Source: an uncultured Pseudomonadota bacterium
GTDB lineage: Bacteria; Desulfobacterota; Desulfobacteria; Desulfobacterales; Desulfobacteraceae
Length of the DNA: 43,472 nt
Assembly: GCA_937880875.1 (NCBI GenBank)
Contig: CALGRI010000080.1
Location: 1-43,472 of the forward strand
Reading direction: 5' to 3'
In this document: one piece after another, positions 36,098 through 43,472 of the stretch
How positions within the stretch are numbered: position 1 is the stretch's first letter
Layout: every line of letters starts with the position of its first letter
The notes under the pieces: model-generated
Told to the model about the DNA's origin: nothing
The model's input: the letters and a program-made list of their open reading frames with translations, nothing else
Database searches by the model: none
Program-made: the position numbers and the translations under genes

Positions 36098-37639
36098 TTA
36101 ATCATGGGATTCCCAAACAATCTTTCCATCTATAATCGTCATCACAACCTTAATATCCTTTATCTCTTCAGAAGAAAGCCTTGTCACATCCTTGCTTAAA
36201 AGCACCATGTCAGCCAGTTTTCCCGGTGTGATAGATCCTTTCAGATCTTCATCGAAAAAAACTTTTGCAGCATTTAAGGTAAACATCTGAATGGCACTTA
36301 ATATATCTATACCCTCTTTTGCTGCAATAGTTTTACCTGTTTTTGCCATACGGGAAATCGCAGAATATATACCGGTTATGGGATTGGGTTCAACAATGGG
36401 ACTGTCAGAACTTCCAGCAACCAATACCCCGGATTGTTGAAGGGTGGCAAAGGGATATAAATGAGCAATATCCTCTTTTGCAATAGTTTTAAGGTATCGA
36501 TCCCCGTTGTAGTGAATAAATGAGGGTTGTGTGACCACAATAATTTTTAACGCTGCCAGGCGTTTTGCCAGGGGTGGTGAGCATAGCGAGCAGTGCTCTA
36601 TTCGATGCCGGTGATTCTCGTTTGGTATTTTATCTAAGGCATTTTCAATGGCATTACAGGCAGATTCAACAGCACTCTGTTCAATGGCATGGATGGAGGC
36701 CTGCATCCCTGCCTGATGAATCGCCAGAACAGAACGATCCAGTTCTTTTTGGGAAGGATAAAGCCGGCCCGTGGTTTGGTCCAGTATAATTTTAACGCTG
36801 CTGATCTTAAGCTGTTCCCCGTCAACAGGACATGAATACAGATGCTTTTTTTCAAATTCTTTCATCCCTATTGCCATAGTTATCCTGGGGGAAAAATCTT
36901 TTTTTGTCTTAATGGAACATAATGACTCCCATTCTTTGAGCCCATTAATGAACGAAGCTTCATGAATGGAGGTAATGCCTAAGGAAAGCAGTTTTTGATT
37001 TAACGAGGCAAGACCCAGATTGAATTCCTTGTCACTGATCCAGGGTACACGCTCCGATAAAAAATCACTCATTTCAAACAGGACCCCATTGGGCTCGCCC
37101 GTGTCCGTATATCGGTCAATAAGACCTCCCGGGGGTTCAGGGGTAAACCTGGAAATACCCACCTGCTTTAAGGCCAGGCTGTTTAAAACATGTGCATGGT
37201 GGGACCGGTGGGTGAGTTTAACAGGGTGGTCCGGTGCAGCCTTATCCAGATCCCGACAGGTTGGGTGCTGTTTTTCAGCCAGGTAAAACTCGTTATACCT
37301 CGATGCCCTGATCCAGGACCCCGGGGCAATGGTCTTTGAATACTCACGAATTTTTTTCAGTATATCTGTAATTGAGGACACATTGGCTTGTGGAGATAAG
37401 TCAAGAGTCATTAAGTGAGATACAGATGCCCACAGGTGAAAATGGGCATCACAAAATCCAGGCAAAAGGGTCTTGCCCCCACAATCCACCAGCCGGGTCT
37501 GTTTTTGATTCAAATCCCTTAACGCATCATTTGATAATACTGCCTGTATCCTGCCATTTTTGACTGCGACCAGATTAGCTTTTTTTATGGCAGGGTCCAG
37601 GGTAATTACATTTGCATTAAAAAAAATTAGATCCGTCAT
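36098..37639 (-). CDS. YtcJ-type metal-dependent amidohydrolase
   Basis: 513 aa; LLPGFCDAHFHLWA, HRHRIEHC, AGSSDSPIVEPNPITGIYSAISR, GKLADMVLLS. Confidence 0.9.
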   Translation of the reverse strand: MTDLIFFNANVITLDPAIKKANLVAVKNGRIQAVLSNDALRDLNQKQTRLVDCGGKTLLPGFCDAHFHLWASVSHLMTLDLSPQANVSSITDILKKIREYSKTIAPGSWIRASRYNEFYLAEKQHPTCRDLDKAAPDHPVKLTHRSHHAHVLNSLALKQVGISRFTPEPPGGLIDRYTDTGEPNGVLFEMSDFLSERVPWISDKEFNLGLASLNQKLLSLGITSIHEASFINGLKEWESLCSIKTKKDFSPRITMAIGMKEFEKKHLYSCPVDGEQLKISSVKIILDQTTGRLYPSQKELDRSVLAIHQAGMQASIHAIEQSAVESACNAIENALDKIPNENHRHRIEHCSLCSPPLAKRLAALKIIVVTQPSFIHYNGDRYLKTIAKEDIAHLYPFATLQQSGVLVAGSSDSPIVEPNPITGIYSAISRMAKTGKTIAAKEGIDILSAIQMFTLNAAKVFFDEDLKGSITPGKLADMVLLSKDVTRLSSEEIKDIKVVMTIIDGKIVWESHD

Positions 37640-37657
37640 AGGATGTTGTCATTTTTT

Positions 37658-38800
37658 TTACTTTAGTAATTCATAGGCAATTCTATTTAGACAGACCTGG
37701 GTAGTACCGCCGCCCATGGACCATCCTCTGACATCCCTGTAATACCGTTCCACCTCATAGTCTGTGGAATACCCATAGGCGCCATGTAATTGAATGGCCT
37801 GATCACAGACCCAGACTGCCATTTCATTTGCAGCCTTTTTTGCCATAGAGGCCTCTTTGGCAATCATTTTTCCCTTTTTTTCCTTGAACAATGCGTCGTA
37901 AACCAAAAGCCGGGACTGCTGGATTTTGATGGCCATTTCAGCTAAGTTCCAGCTAATTCCCTGGAACTGGGCAATTGGTTTTCCAAACTGGACCCTTTCT
38001 TTGCAGTGTTTCAATGTCCGCTCATAGGCTCCCTGGGCAAACCCCACACAAAAAGATGAATTTCCGCATCTCTCGGAATTAAATTCTTTCATTATCTCCT
38101 TAAATCCCTTGCCTCCTGCGGGGATCAGCAAATTTTCCTTTGGAACCTGTACATCCTTAAAAATAATTTCATCAAGGCTGGAGCAGTTCCGCCCCATCAT
38201 TTTTTCCGATCTGCCAATGGAAACCCCGGGAGTATCACTGTCAACGATGAACATGGCAATTCCCTTGGACGGTTTTTCAGGGACGATTTTTGTTTTTGCC
38301 AATACGATTAACACACTTGCAATTTTTGCATTGGAAATAAATATTTTTTCCCCGTTGAGCAGGTAATGGGTCTCTTTTTCTTCGGCAAAACTGGACATGT
38401 TCCCGGCATCTGATCCGGCATTGGCCTCTGTCTGGCAGTAAGCACCTATCTTTTTACCCGAAGCCATATCCGGCAGATATTTTTTTTTCTGATCCTCATT
38501 TCCCAGGTGTGCAATGGATCTGCAACAGGCAGAAACATGGGTCAATGGAATTGAAACTCCTACCCTGCCCATCTCTTCACATAAAATGGCCAGGTCAATC
38601 ATGGAACCACCCTCTCCGCCATACTCTTCAGGTACTAAAAGCCCCATAAATCCCATTTCTGAAATTTTTTTATAATAGCTGTCAGGATATTTACCTTCTT
38701 TCTCCCAGGTTTTTACATTGGGTGCAATCTCCCTGTTGGCAAATCGCCTGACTTCGTCACGAAACCTTTTATTCTCATTGCTCAATAAACTGTCTATCAT
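37658..38800 (-). CDS. Acyl-CoA dehydrogenase
   Basis: 380 aa; GLLVPEEYGGEGG, CQTEANAGSDAGNM, ERVQFGKPIAQFQ, C-terminal GGTTQVCLNRIAYELL. Confidence 0.93.
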   Translation of the reverse strand: MIDSLLSNENKRFRDEVRRFANREIAPNVKTWEKEGKYPDSYYKKISEMGFMGLLVPEEYGGEGGSMIDLAILCEEMGRVGVSIPLTHVSACCRSIAHLGNEDQKKKYLPDMASGKKIGAYCQTEANAGSDAGNMSSFAEEKETHYLLNGEKIFISNAKIASVLIVLAKTKIVPEKPSKGIAMFIVDSDTPGVSIGRSEKMMGRNCSSLDEIIFKDVQVPKENLLIPAGGKGFKEIMKEFNSERCGNSSFCVGFAQGAYERTLKHCKERVQFGKPIAQFQGISWNLAEMAIKIQQSRLLVYDALFKEKKGKMIAKEASMAKKAANEMAVWVCDQAIQLHGAYGYSTDYEVERYYRDVRGWSMGGGTTQVCLNRIAYELLK

Positions 38801-38872
38801 AATTTCTCTCCTAATAAGTGAAACATTTAAAAATGTCCAAGTGCAGATTTAAAAAGAATTAAGACAAATATT

Positions 38873-38888
38873 TGCAATTCTGATGCCA
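38873..38888 (-). promoter_or_regulatory. Sigma-54 promoter for the acyl-CoA dehydrogenase/amidohydrolase operon (TGGCATCAGAATTGCA)
   Basis: Exact GG-N10-GC; identical to 5385-5400; about 73 bp upstream of the 38800 start. Confidence 0.87.
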
Positions 38889-38962
38889 GCAACATTGCTG
38901 GCGTTAACAAAGTGGAATTGCAATATATTCAATAGCCTTAAAATAAAAACAACAATTATTTT

Positions 38963-38979
38963 TGTTTAATTATTAAACA
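38963..38979. promoter_or_regulatory. Putative activator-binding site (proximal) TGTTTA-ATTAT-TAAACA
   Basis: Perfect 6+6 palindrome; centre 84 bp upstream of the -24 GG at 38887. Confidence 0.78.
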
Positions 38980-38985
38980 AAAATT

Positions 38986-39036
38986 ATTTTACTGTTGTAA
39001 GTTGTTTAATAGTTAAACAACTTACAACAGTAAAAT
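38986..39036. repeat. 24-bp perfect inverted repeat with 3-nt spacer
   Basis: ATTTTACTGTTGTAAGTTGTTTAA-TAG-TTAAACAACTTACAACAGTAAAAT; contains the distal activator-site palindrome at its centre. Confidence 0.93.
39003..39019. promoter_or_regulatory. Putative activator-binding site (distal) TGTTTA-ATAGT-TAAACA
   Basis: Perfect 6+6 palindrome; centre 124 bp upstream of the -24 GG at 38887. Confidence 0.78.
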
Positions 39037-39113
39037 CCCGAGCGTATACTTTCGATATCAGACAAATCCTTTTTTCCATTGACCCCGGCTGATACCAGGA
39101 TAAAATCCTAAAT

Positions 39114-40559
39114 TCATCTGCCTATAATATCGGCATCAGCTTTCTTTACAATGGATGCCATTTCCCTTATCTGATCTTCGGACATGGTTGTTTCCCGTTG
39201 CTTTTCAAGCAATAGGAAATATCTTTCCCTGCCCCTTTCAAGCAGATCCTTTTTGCCCTGCTTTGACCAGGCTTCCCCTGTCATCCGGGTAAAGGCCTTT
39301 GGTTTGAAACCTTCCCTGCAGTGCTTAAACGTATGATCGCACGATAAAAACTGCATCCCCGGCTCAGCCTGACTCAACAGATCCCAGGCCATGGTGTCTT
39401 CATTTACCACTGGTTTGGAGAGGATTTTTTGAACCATTCCGTTCATTTCATCGTCAATGACCAGTTGAACCGGACTTATGGTGGTTGCCACCTGAAGGTT
39501 AGCACAATTGCCCAGCACGTCCACACCGGAAACACCTATGAGCATGGTATGGATTGTTCTTTCAATCATGGATTGCCCGTCATGCCAGGGGGAATCGCAT
39601 CCGCAGCCCGTGGCGTTTGTTGGAAGGTTAAACGCCCGCTTGATAAACTGGTTAACAAGGGCCCCGCCCTGGGCCGCCTCAGCCGAGGACTGCATGGTCC
39701 TTCCACTGGCCATGTCAAGGGCATAAATCAGCGGGGTAGGTATTACCGGCGCACCGGGATTTATGACCTGAGCCGTGATGAGAATTGAAAGAGTCTCCGC
39801 AGCAGATAAAATTGCAACACCCGGCATGGTTATAGGGGCAGTTGCTCCTGCGCTTGGCAGGCTGCATGCAAAAATAGTAAGGCCCTTGGCAGCCGCCTGT
39901 AAAATAATCTCTGCATCCATGAATTTGAGTTCCAGCGGGCTTAAGGCACATGAGATAATGCTCGCCGCAGAATTCTCTTTTGTCTCCTGCTCACCCCCTG
40001 AAGCCACCTGGGTAAGCAGAGTAAGATATTCAACGCTCTTTTCACTGTAAGGCTGGATCCAGACATTTTTATGGATATGTTGAAGTGCCGCACTGACCGC
40101 ATGCACATCCGCCGATTGCGCAGGCACATCAGACGGGGTGGGAACGGACAAAATATCTACATGGTCCAGGGTATCTGCAAGGCCTGCCAGTGAAATAACA
40201 TCAGCCAGCGTCACAGGCCTGAACTCATCTGTTTCAGGGTCGATGATGGTCTGGGCTCCGGTCCCTGTCCGGACATGGTATGTGCCGTCAGCTTTGGGGA
40301 TCTTAAGCCTGTTCTCCTTATTTCTTGCCCCAATGAAAAATTCCCTTGGAGCGAGCAGCAGCTTTTCTTCTATAAAACTTTTGGGAAGACGGACTATCCC
40401 GGTATTCAAATCAACAACAGCTCCGGCCTTATCCAAAAGTTTCAGCACTTGTGGATGCTCCATCTTGAAACCTCGTGTCTCAAGCAGGGTAAAGACCTTC
40501 TCTTTCATTAACTCAATGTCGTCCTCGGAAAAAAATGATACTCTTGAATTACCTAACAT
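39114..40559 (-). CDS. Second MttB-family methyltransferase, non-pyrrolysine
   Basis: About 481 aa from ATG at 40559 (GGAGG SD upstream); YHVRTGTGAQTIIDPETDEFRPVTLADV, LPSAGATAPITMPGVAILSAAETLS; no in-frame amber. Confidence 0.87.
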   Translation of the reverse strand: MLGNSRVSFFSEDDIELMKEKVFTLLETRGFKMEHPQVLKLLDKAGAVVDLNTGIVRLPKSFIEEKLLLAPREFFIGARNKENRLKIPKADGTYHVRTGTGAQTIIDPETDEFRPVTLADVISLAGLADTLDHVDILSVPTPSDVPAQSADVHAVSAALQHIHKNVWIQPYSEKSVEYLTLLTQVASGGEQETKENSAASIISCALSPLELKFMDAEIILQAAAKGLTIFACSLPSAGATAPITMPGVAILSAAETLSILITAQVINPGAPVIPTPLIYALDMASGRTMQSSAEAAQGGALVNQFIKRAFNLPTNATGCGCDSPWHDGQSMIERTIHTMLIGVSGVDVLGNCANLQVATTISPVQLVIDDEMNGMVQKILSKPVVNEDTMAWDLLSQAEPGMQFLSCDHTFKHCREGFKPKAFTRMTGEAWSKQGKKDLLERGRERYFLLLEKQRETTMSEDQIREMASIVKKADADIIGR

Positions 40560-40705
40560 AATTATCGCCTCCATGAGTGTTGATCATAATTATTCATGCT
40601 TTCAATGAAATTTAGTTTTAATCCTGAATCTTCAAACAGTTTTCAATAAAACTACATAGCAAATCAGGCATCAGGCCATTGTTATTGGATATTGAACTGA
40701 ATAGG

Positions 40706-40721
40706 TGCAATTTAGATGCCA
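40706..40721 (-). promoter_or_regulatory. Sigma-54 promoter for the second MttB gene (TGGCATCTAAATTGCA)
   Basis: TGGCA/TTGCA with exact GG-N10-GC, about 150 bp upstream of the MttB2 start. Confidence 0.85.
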
Positions 40722-40836
40722 ATTTTAAATTTGGTATGATTATTGTATATTTATTGTATAATCATAGGAAGTCCTGTACTTTATAGATGAATTTTATATA
40801 TTTACCACAAAAATCAAAGAATGAATCACTTGCTAT

Positions 40837-40853
40837 TGTTTAATAAATAAACA
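40837..40853. promoter_or_regulatory. Putative activator-binding site TGTTTA-ATAAA-TAAACA
   Basis: Perfect 6+6 palindrome; centre 125 bp upstream of the -24 GG at 40720. Confidence 0.72.
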
Positions 40854-40908
40854 GGTTCAAAAAGAAATTAAAGACAACCCCGAAAACAAACTATTCTGGA
40901 GAAGGTCA

Positions 40909-41754
40909 ATGAAAACTGTTTTTATAGTCGGGTCGGGAATAATGGGAAGCGGTATAGCCCAGCTCTGCAGTCAGGCAGGGTATGAGGTCTGCCTCATGGA
41001 CAATGATCAGAAAATGCTTGGAAAAGCATTCAAAAAGATAGAATGGTCATTGAACAAACTAGAGGAGAAAAGCCTGTTAAAGGAAAATGCCGGGGATATT
41101 CTGACCAGGATCAAAATTGAAAATACTTTTGAAAATGCCCGTAATACTGATATTGTAATAGAGGCTGCATTTGAAAACTTAAAAACAAAGCATGCAATTT
41201 TTAAAGAACTTGAGCATGTTTGCCGGCCAGATGCAATTTTTGGTACAAATACTTCTTCAATACCCATTACCGAGATTGCATCAGTACTGAAAAATCCTCA
41301 AAGATTTGTCGGGATACATTTTTTCAATCCAGTCCACAAAATGAAGCTTGTAGAAATTATAAAGGGTTTTGCAACTTCAGATGATACTGCCCAGAAGACA
41401 AAAGAATTTGTTTTTTCGATAGGCAAGGAACCTGTTATGGTTAATTGTGACAATGCCGGATTTATTGTTAACAGGATAAATGGGATGGCATTTTTAGAAG
41501 CATTGCAACTTCTTGAAAAAGGAGTTGCAAGCGTTGAGGACATTGACAAGGCAATGCGTCTTGGATTGGGAAATCCTATGGGGCCTTTTGAACTCATGGA
41601 CCTTGTGGGACTTGATGTCGTTTTGAATGCCAGAATGGGAATTTATAATGAAACAAGACAGCCGAATCACTTCCCTCCAGGCATATTAAAAAATATGGTG
41701 AAGGCGGGTTGTCTGGGCCGAAAGACAGGAAAAGGATTTTATGAATATAAATAA
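40909..41754 (+). CDS. 3-hydroxyacyl-CoA (3-hydroxybutyryl-CoA) dehydrogenase
   Basis: 281 aa; FIVGSGIMGSGIAQLCSQAGYEV, GTNTSSIPITEIA, RFVGIHFFNPVHKMKLVEII, GNPMGPFELMDLVGLD. Confidence 0.94.
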   Translation: MKTVFIVGSGIMGSGIAQLCSQAGYEVCLMDNDQKMLGKAFKKIEWSLNKLEEKSLLKENAGDILTRIKIENTFENARNTDIVIEAAFENLKTKHAIFKELEHVCRPDAIFGTNTSSIPITEIASVLKNPQRFVGIHFFNPVHKMKLVEIIKGFATSDDTAQKTKEFVFSIGKEPVMVNCDNAGFIVNRINGMAFLEALQLLEKGVASVEDIDKAMRLGLGNPMGPFELMDLVGLDVVLNARMGIYNETRQPNHFPPGILKNMVKAGCLGRKTGKGFYEYK

Positions 41755-41771
41755 AAAGGGATTATTATATT

Positions 41772-42536
41772 GTGGGATATATAAAGCTTGAAAAAAAAGA
41801 CAAAATAGCCGTCATCACCATGAATCGTCCTGAAAAAAGGAATGCCCTGAACTCAGAGGTCCGCCAGGAGTTATACACTGTTTTAAAACAAATAGACTCA
41901 GATAAAAATATCAGATCTGTAATAATTACCGGTGCCGGAGAGGCTTTTGTGGCCGGAGCAGATATTCAGGCAATGAAAAATTATACTGTTGAAGAAGCCA
42001 TTGAATCTTCCAGAACGGGGAGTCAAATTTTTTCATATATAGAAGCGTTGAGACCTCCTGTTATTGCAGCGATCAATGGCTGGGCCCTTGGTGGAGGCCT
42101 TGAGCTTGCATTGGCATGTGATATTCGCATTTGCAGTGAAAATGCACAATTTGGCCAGCCAGAAGTTAAGATCGGATTACTCCCGGGTTATGGTGCAGGC
42201 ATCAGACTGCCACGTATTATAGGCATCGCAAAAGCAAAAGAAATGATTTATTTTGGAAAAATAATCACAGCCCATGAAGCTCAAAAAGTTGGCCTTGTTA
42301 CCCTTGTTACATCGACTTCAGACCTCTTGTTAAAAGCCATGGAATTAGCACAGAAACTGGTTCAGGGGCCGGCCGCTATATCACTGGCAAAACAGGCAAT
42401 CAACTCGGCCTTTGATGTTAGCGAAGCGCTTGAAGTGTCATCAAAGCTGTATGGGGCTGCATACAAAACCAATGATGCAAGAGAAGGAATTCTGGCCTAC
42501 CTTGAAAAAAGGGAACCGATATTTAAAGGGAATTAG
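41772..42536 (+). CDS. Enoyl-CoA hydratase (both catalytic Glu retained; GTG start)
   Basis: 254 aa; FVAGADIQAM, GWALGGGLELALACDIRICSENAQFGQPEVKIGLLPG. Confidence 0.93.
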   Translation: MGYIKLEKKDKIAVITMNRPEKRNALNSEVRQELYTVLKQIDSDKNIRSVIITGAGEAFVAGADIQAMKNYTVEEAIESSRTGSQIFSYIEALRPPVIAAINGWALGGGLELALACDIRICSENAQFGQPEVKIGLLPGYGAGIRLPRIIGIAKAKEMIYFGKIITAHEAQKVGLVTLVTSTSDLLLKAMELAQKLVQGPAAISLAKQAINSAFDVSEALEVSSKLYGAAYKTNDAREGILAYLEKREPIFKGN

Positions 42537-42704
42537 GCAAATCAGGCCACAAATTATTGTAAATAAAATCCTGTTCATAAAATCCTGTTCACTCTTTCCA
42601 ATAAAAATTCTTTTTTTTAAAATATAAAATCTGTGATAGGCTGGCAGAAAACAGGAAATATGATTTATTAATTATTTTAATTAGATTTATGGGATCAATC
42701 ATCG

Positions 42705-43274
42705 ATGTTAAAAGATATAATAAAAGACAAAAAAAAGATCCATACAAGGGATATAAGCCTTTCCACATACCCCCTTAGTAAAAAAGAAATAATAGTTGAA
42801 GGAATTCTTATCGACAAAAGTTATCATAAAATATTTACTATTGCCGGAAAAGTAAAAGAACCGGGTATCATCCACCACATTGCCATCAGACTTTTAATCA
42901 AGGCAGATCCTTTAACAATAATTGATTCAGAAGCGGAAATGCTTAAAGTCCCTGTTGAAGAATGCAAAACCACCCTTGACACGCTGTCTAAGATCAAAGG
43001 TGTTGAAATAAAATCGGGTTTTTCAAATTTAATACGAAAAACCATGGGGGATAAAAAAGGTTGCGCGCATCTTGCACATCTGGTAATCGTCATGGGCCAG
43101 GAAGTGGTACATGGCTGGTTTACCCATAAAAGAAAAACCAAATCCCCGGTGCCTGAAAATATTGAGACCTTTCAAGGAAAAGAGTTTATTTTAAACTCCT
43201 GCAGAATGTGGGCAAAAAATGGTCCCAGAATGAAACGTCTTGAACACTCCTTTCAAAAAAACAACCATGATTGA
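42705..43274 (+). CDS. DUF2889-family protein
   Basis: 189 aa; HTRDISLSTYP, EGILIDKSYH, KGCAHLAHLVIVMGQ pattern. Confidence 0.75.
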   Translation: MLKDIIKDKKKIHTRDISLSTYPLSKKEIIVEGILIDKSYHKIFTIAGKVKEPGIIHHIAIRLLIKADPLTIIDSEAEMLKVPVEECKTTLDTLSKIKGVEIKSGFSNLIRKTMGDKKGCAHLAHLVIVMGQEVVHGWFTHKRKTKSPVPENIETFQGKEFILNSCRMWAKNGPRMKRLEHSFQKNNHD

Positions 43275-43282
43275 ATTAAACA

Positions 43283-43472
43283 ATGAATAAAGACAAATAC
43301 ATCAACACCATTCGATCCGCCGTCCAAAAAGGATCTCACCCCGGTCCCCCGGAAAAGGATCTGTTTCAACCAACCAGTGTGATAGCGCTTTTTGCCATTA
43401 ATCAGGAGGTTGAACTGCTGTTTATCCAGAAAGCAGATGTGGAAGGATATCCCTGGGCCAACCAGATGGCTT
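43283..43472 (+). CDS. NUDIX-family hydrolase, N-terminal part, truncated by window end
   Basis: Hand translation MNKDKYINTIRSAVQKGSHPGPPEKDLFQPTSVIALFAINQEVELLFIQKADVEGYPWANQMA; open to the window edge. Confidence 0.65.
   Translation, partial: MNKDKYINTIRSAVQKGSHPGPPEKDLFQPTSVIALFAINQEVELLFIQKADVEGYPWANQMA

Noticed and set aside
40722-40908. Sigma-54 promoter for the + strand 3-hydroxyacyl-CoA dehydrogenase gene
   Set aside because: No GG-N10-GC with TGGCA/TTGCA elements found on the + strand of this intergenic region.
1-43472. CRISPR arrays, tRNA/rRNA genes, integrases or transposases, phage genes
   Set aside because: No spaced direct-repeat arrays, cloverleaf/rRNA-like sequence or recombinase motifs were recognised by eye. 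A tRNAscan-SE, Infernal and ISfinder search would be decisive.

Overview
This looks like accessory/catabolic DNA from an anaerobic bacterium. The desulforedoxin-like genes and gene content suggest a Desulfobacterota sulfate reducer, but that is inference. A roughly 28-kb, nearly uninterrupted + strand operon (8297-36086) encodes: an ADP-forming acyl-CoA synthetase; a CoxG-like SRPBCC protein; two complete FAD/2Fe-2S/Mo hydroxylase sets (the second Mo subunit is frameshifted); a nitrilase-fold amidase; a fused family-I CoA-transferase-like protein; a flavin/Fe-S ene-reductase; four CaiB/BaiF proteins; a dihydropyrimidinase-like hydrolase; three crotonase-fold proteins; an acyl-CoA ligase; two desulforedoxin-like mini-proteins (the second absent from the ORF track); an EamA permease; and a nitroreductase. 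The flanks carry two non-pyrrolysine MttB-family methyltransferases, a TRAP transporter, an HMG-CoA-lyase-like protein, a YtcJ amidohydrolase, an acyl-CoA dehydrogenase, and a 3-hydroxyacyl-CoA dehydrogenase with an enoyl-CoA hydratase. The strongest hidden signal is regulatory. Four intergenic regions each carry a sigma-54 (-24/-12) promoter of form TGGCAT-N5-TTGCA. Each is preceded at fixed phasing (about 83 and/or 124 bp upstream of the -24 GG) by a palindrome TGTTTA-N5-TAAACA. This defines an apparent local regulon of the single sigma-54 activator in the window (6688-8052) and ties both MttB genes, the large operon and the acyl-CoA dehydrogenase/amidohydrolase operon into one system. My working hypothesis is an anaerobic pathway for an N-heterocyclic, possibly N-methylated, compound; the substrate cannot be determined from sequence alone.
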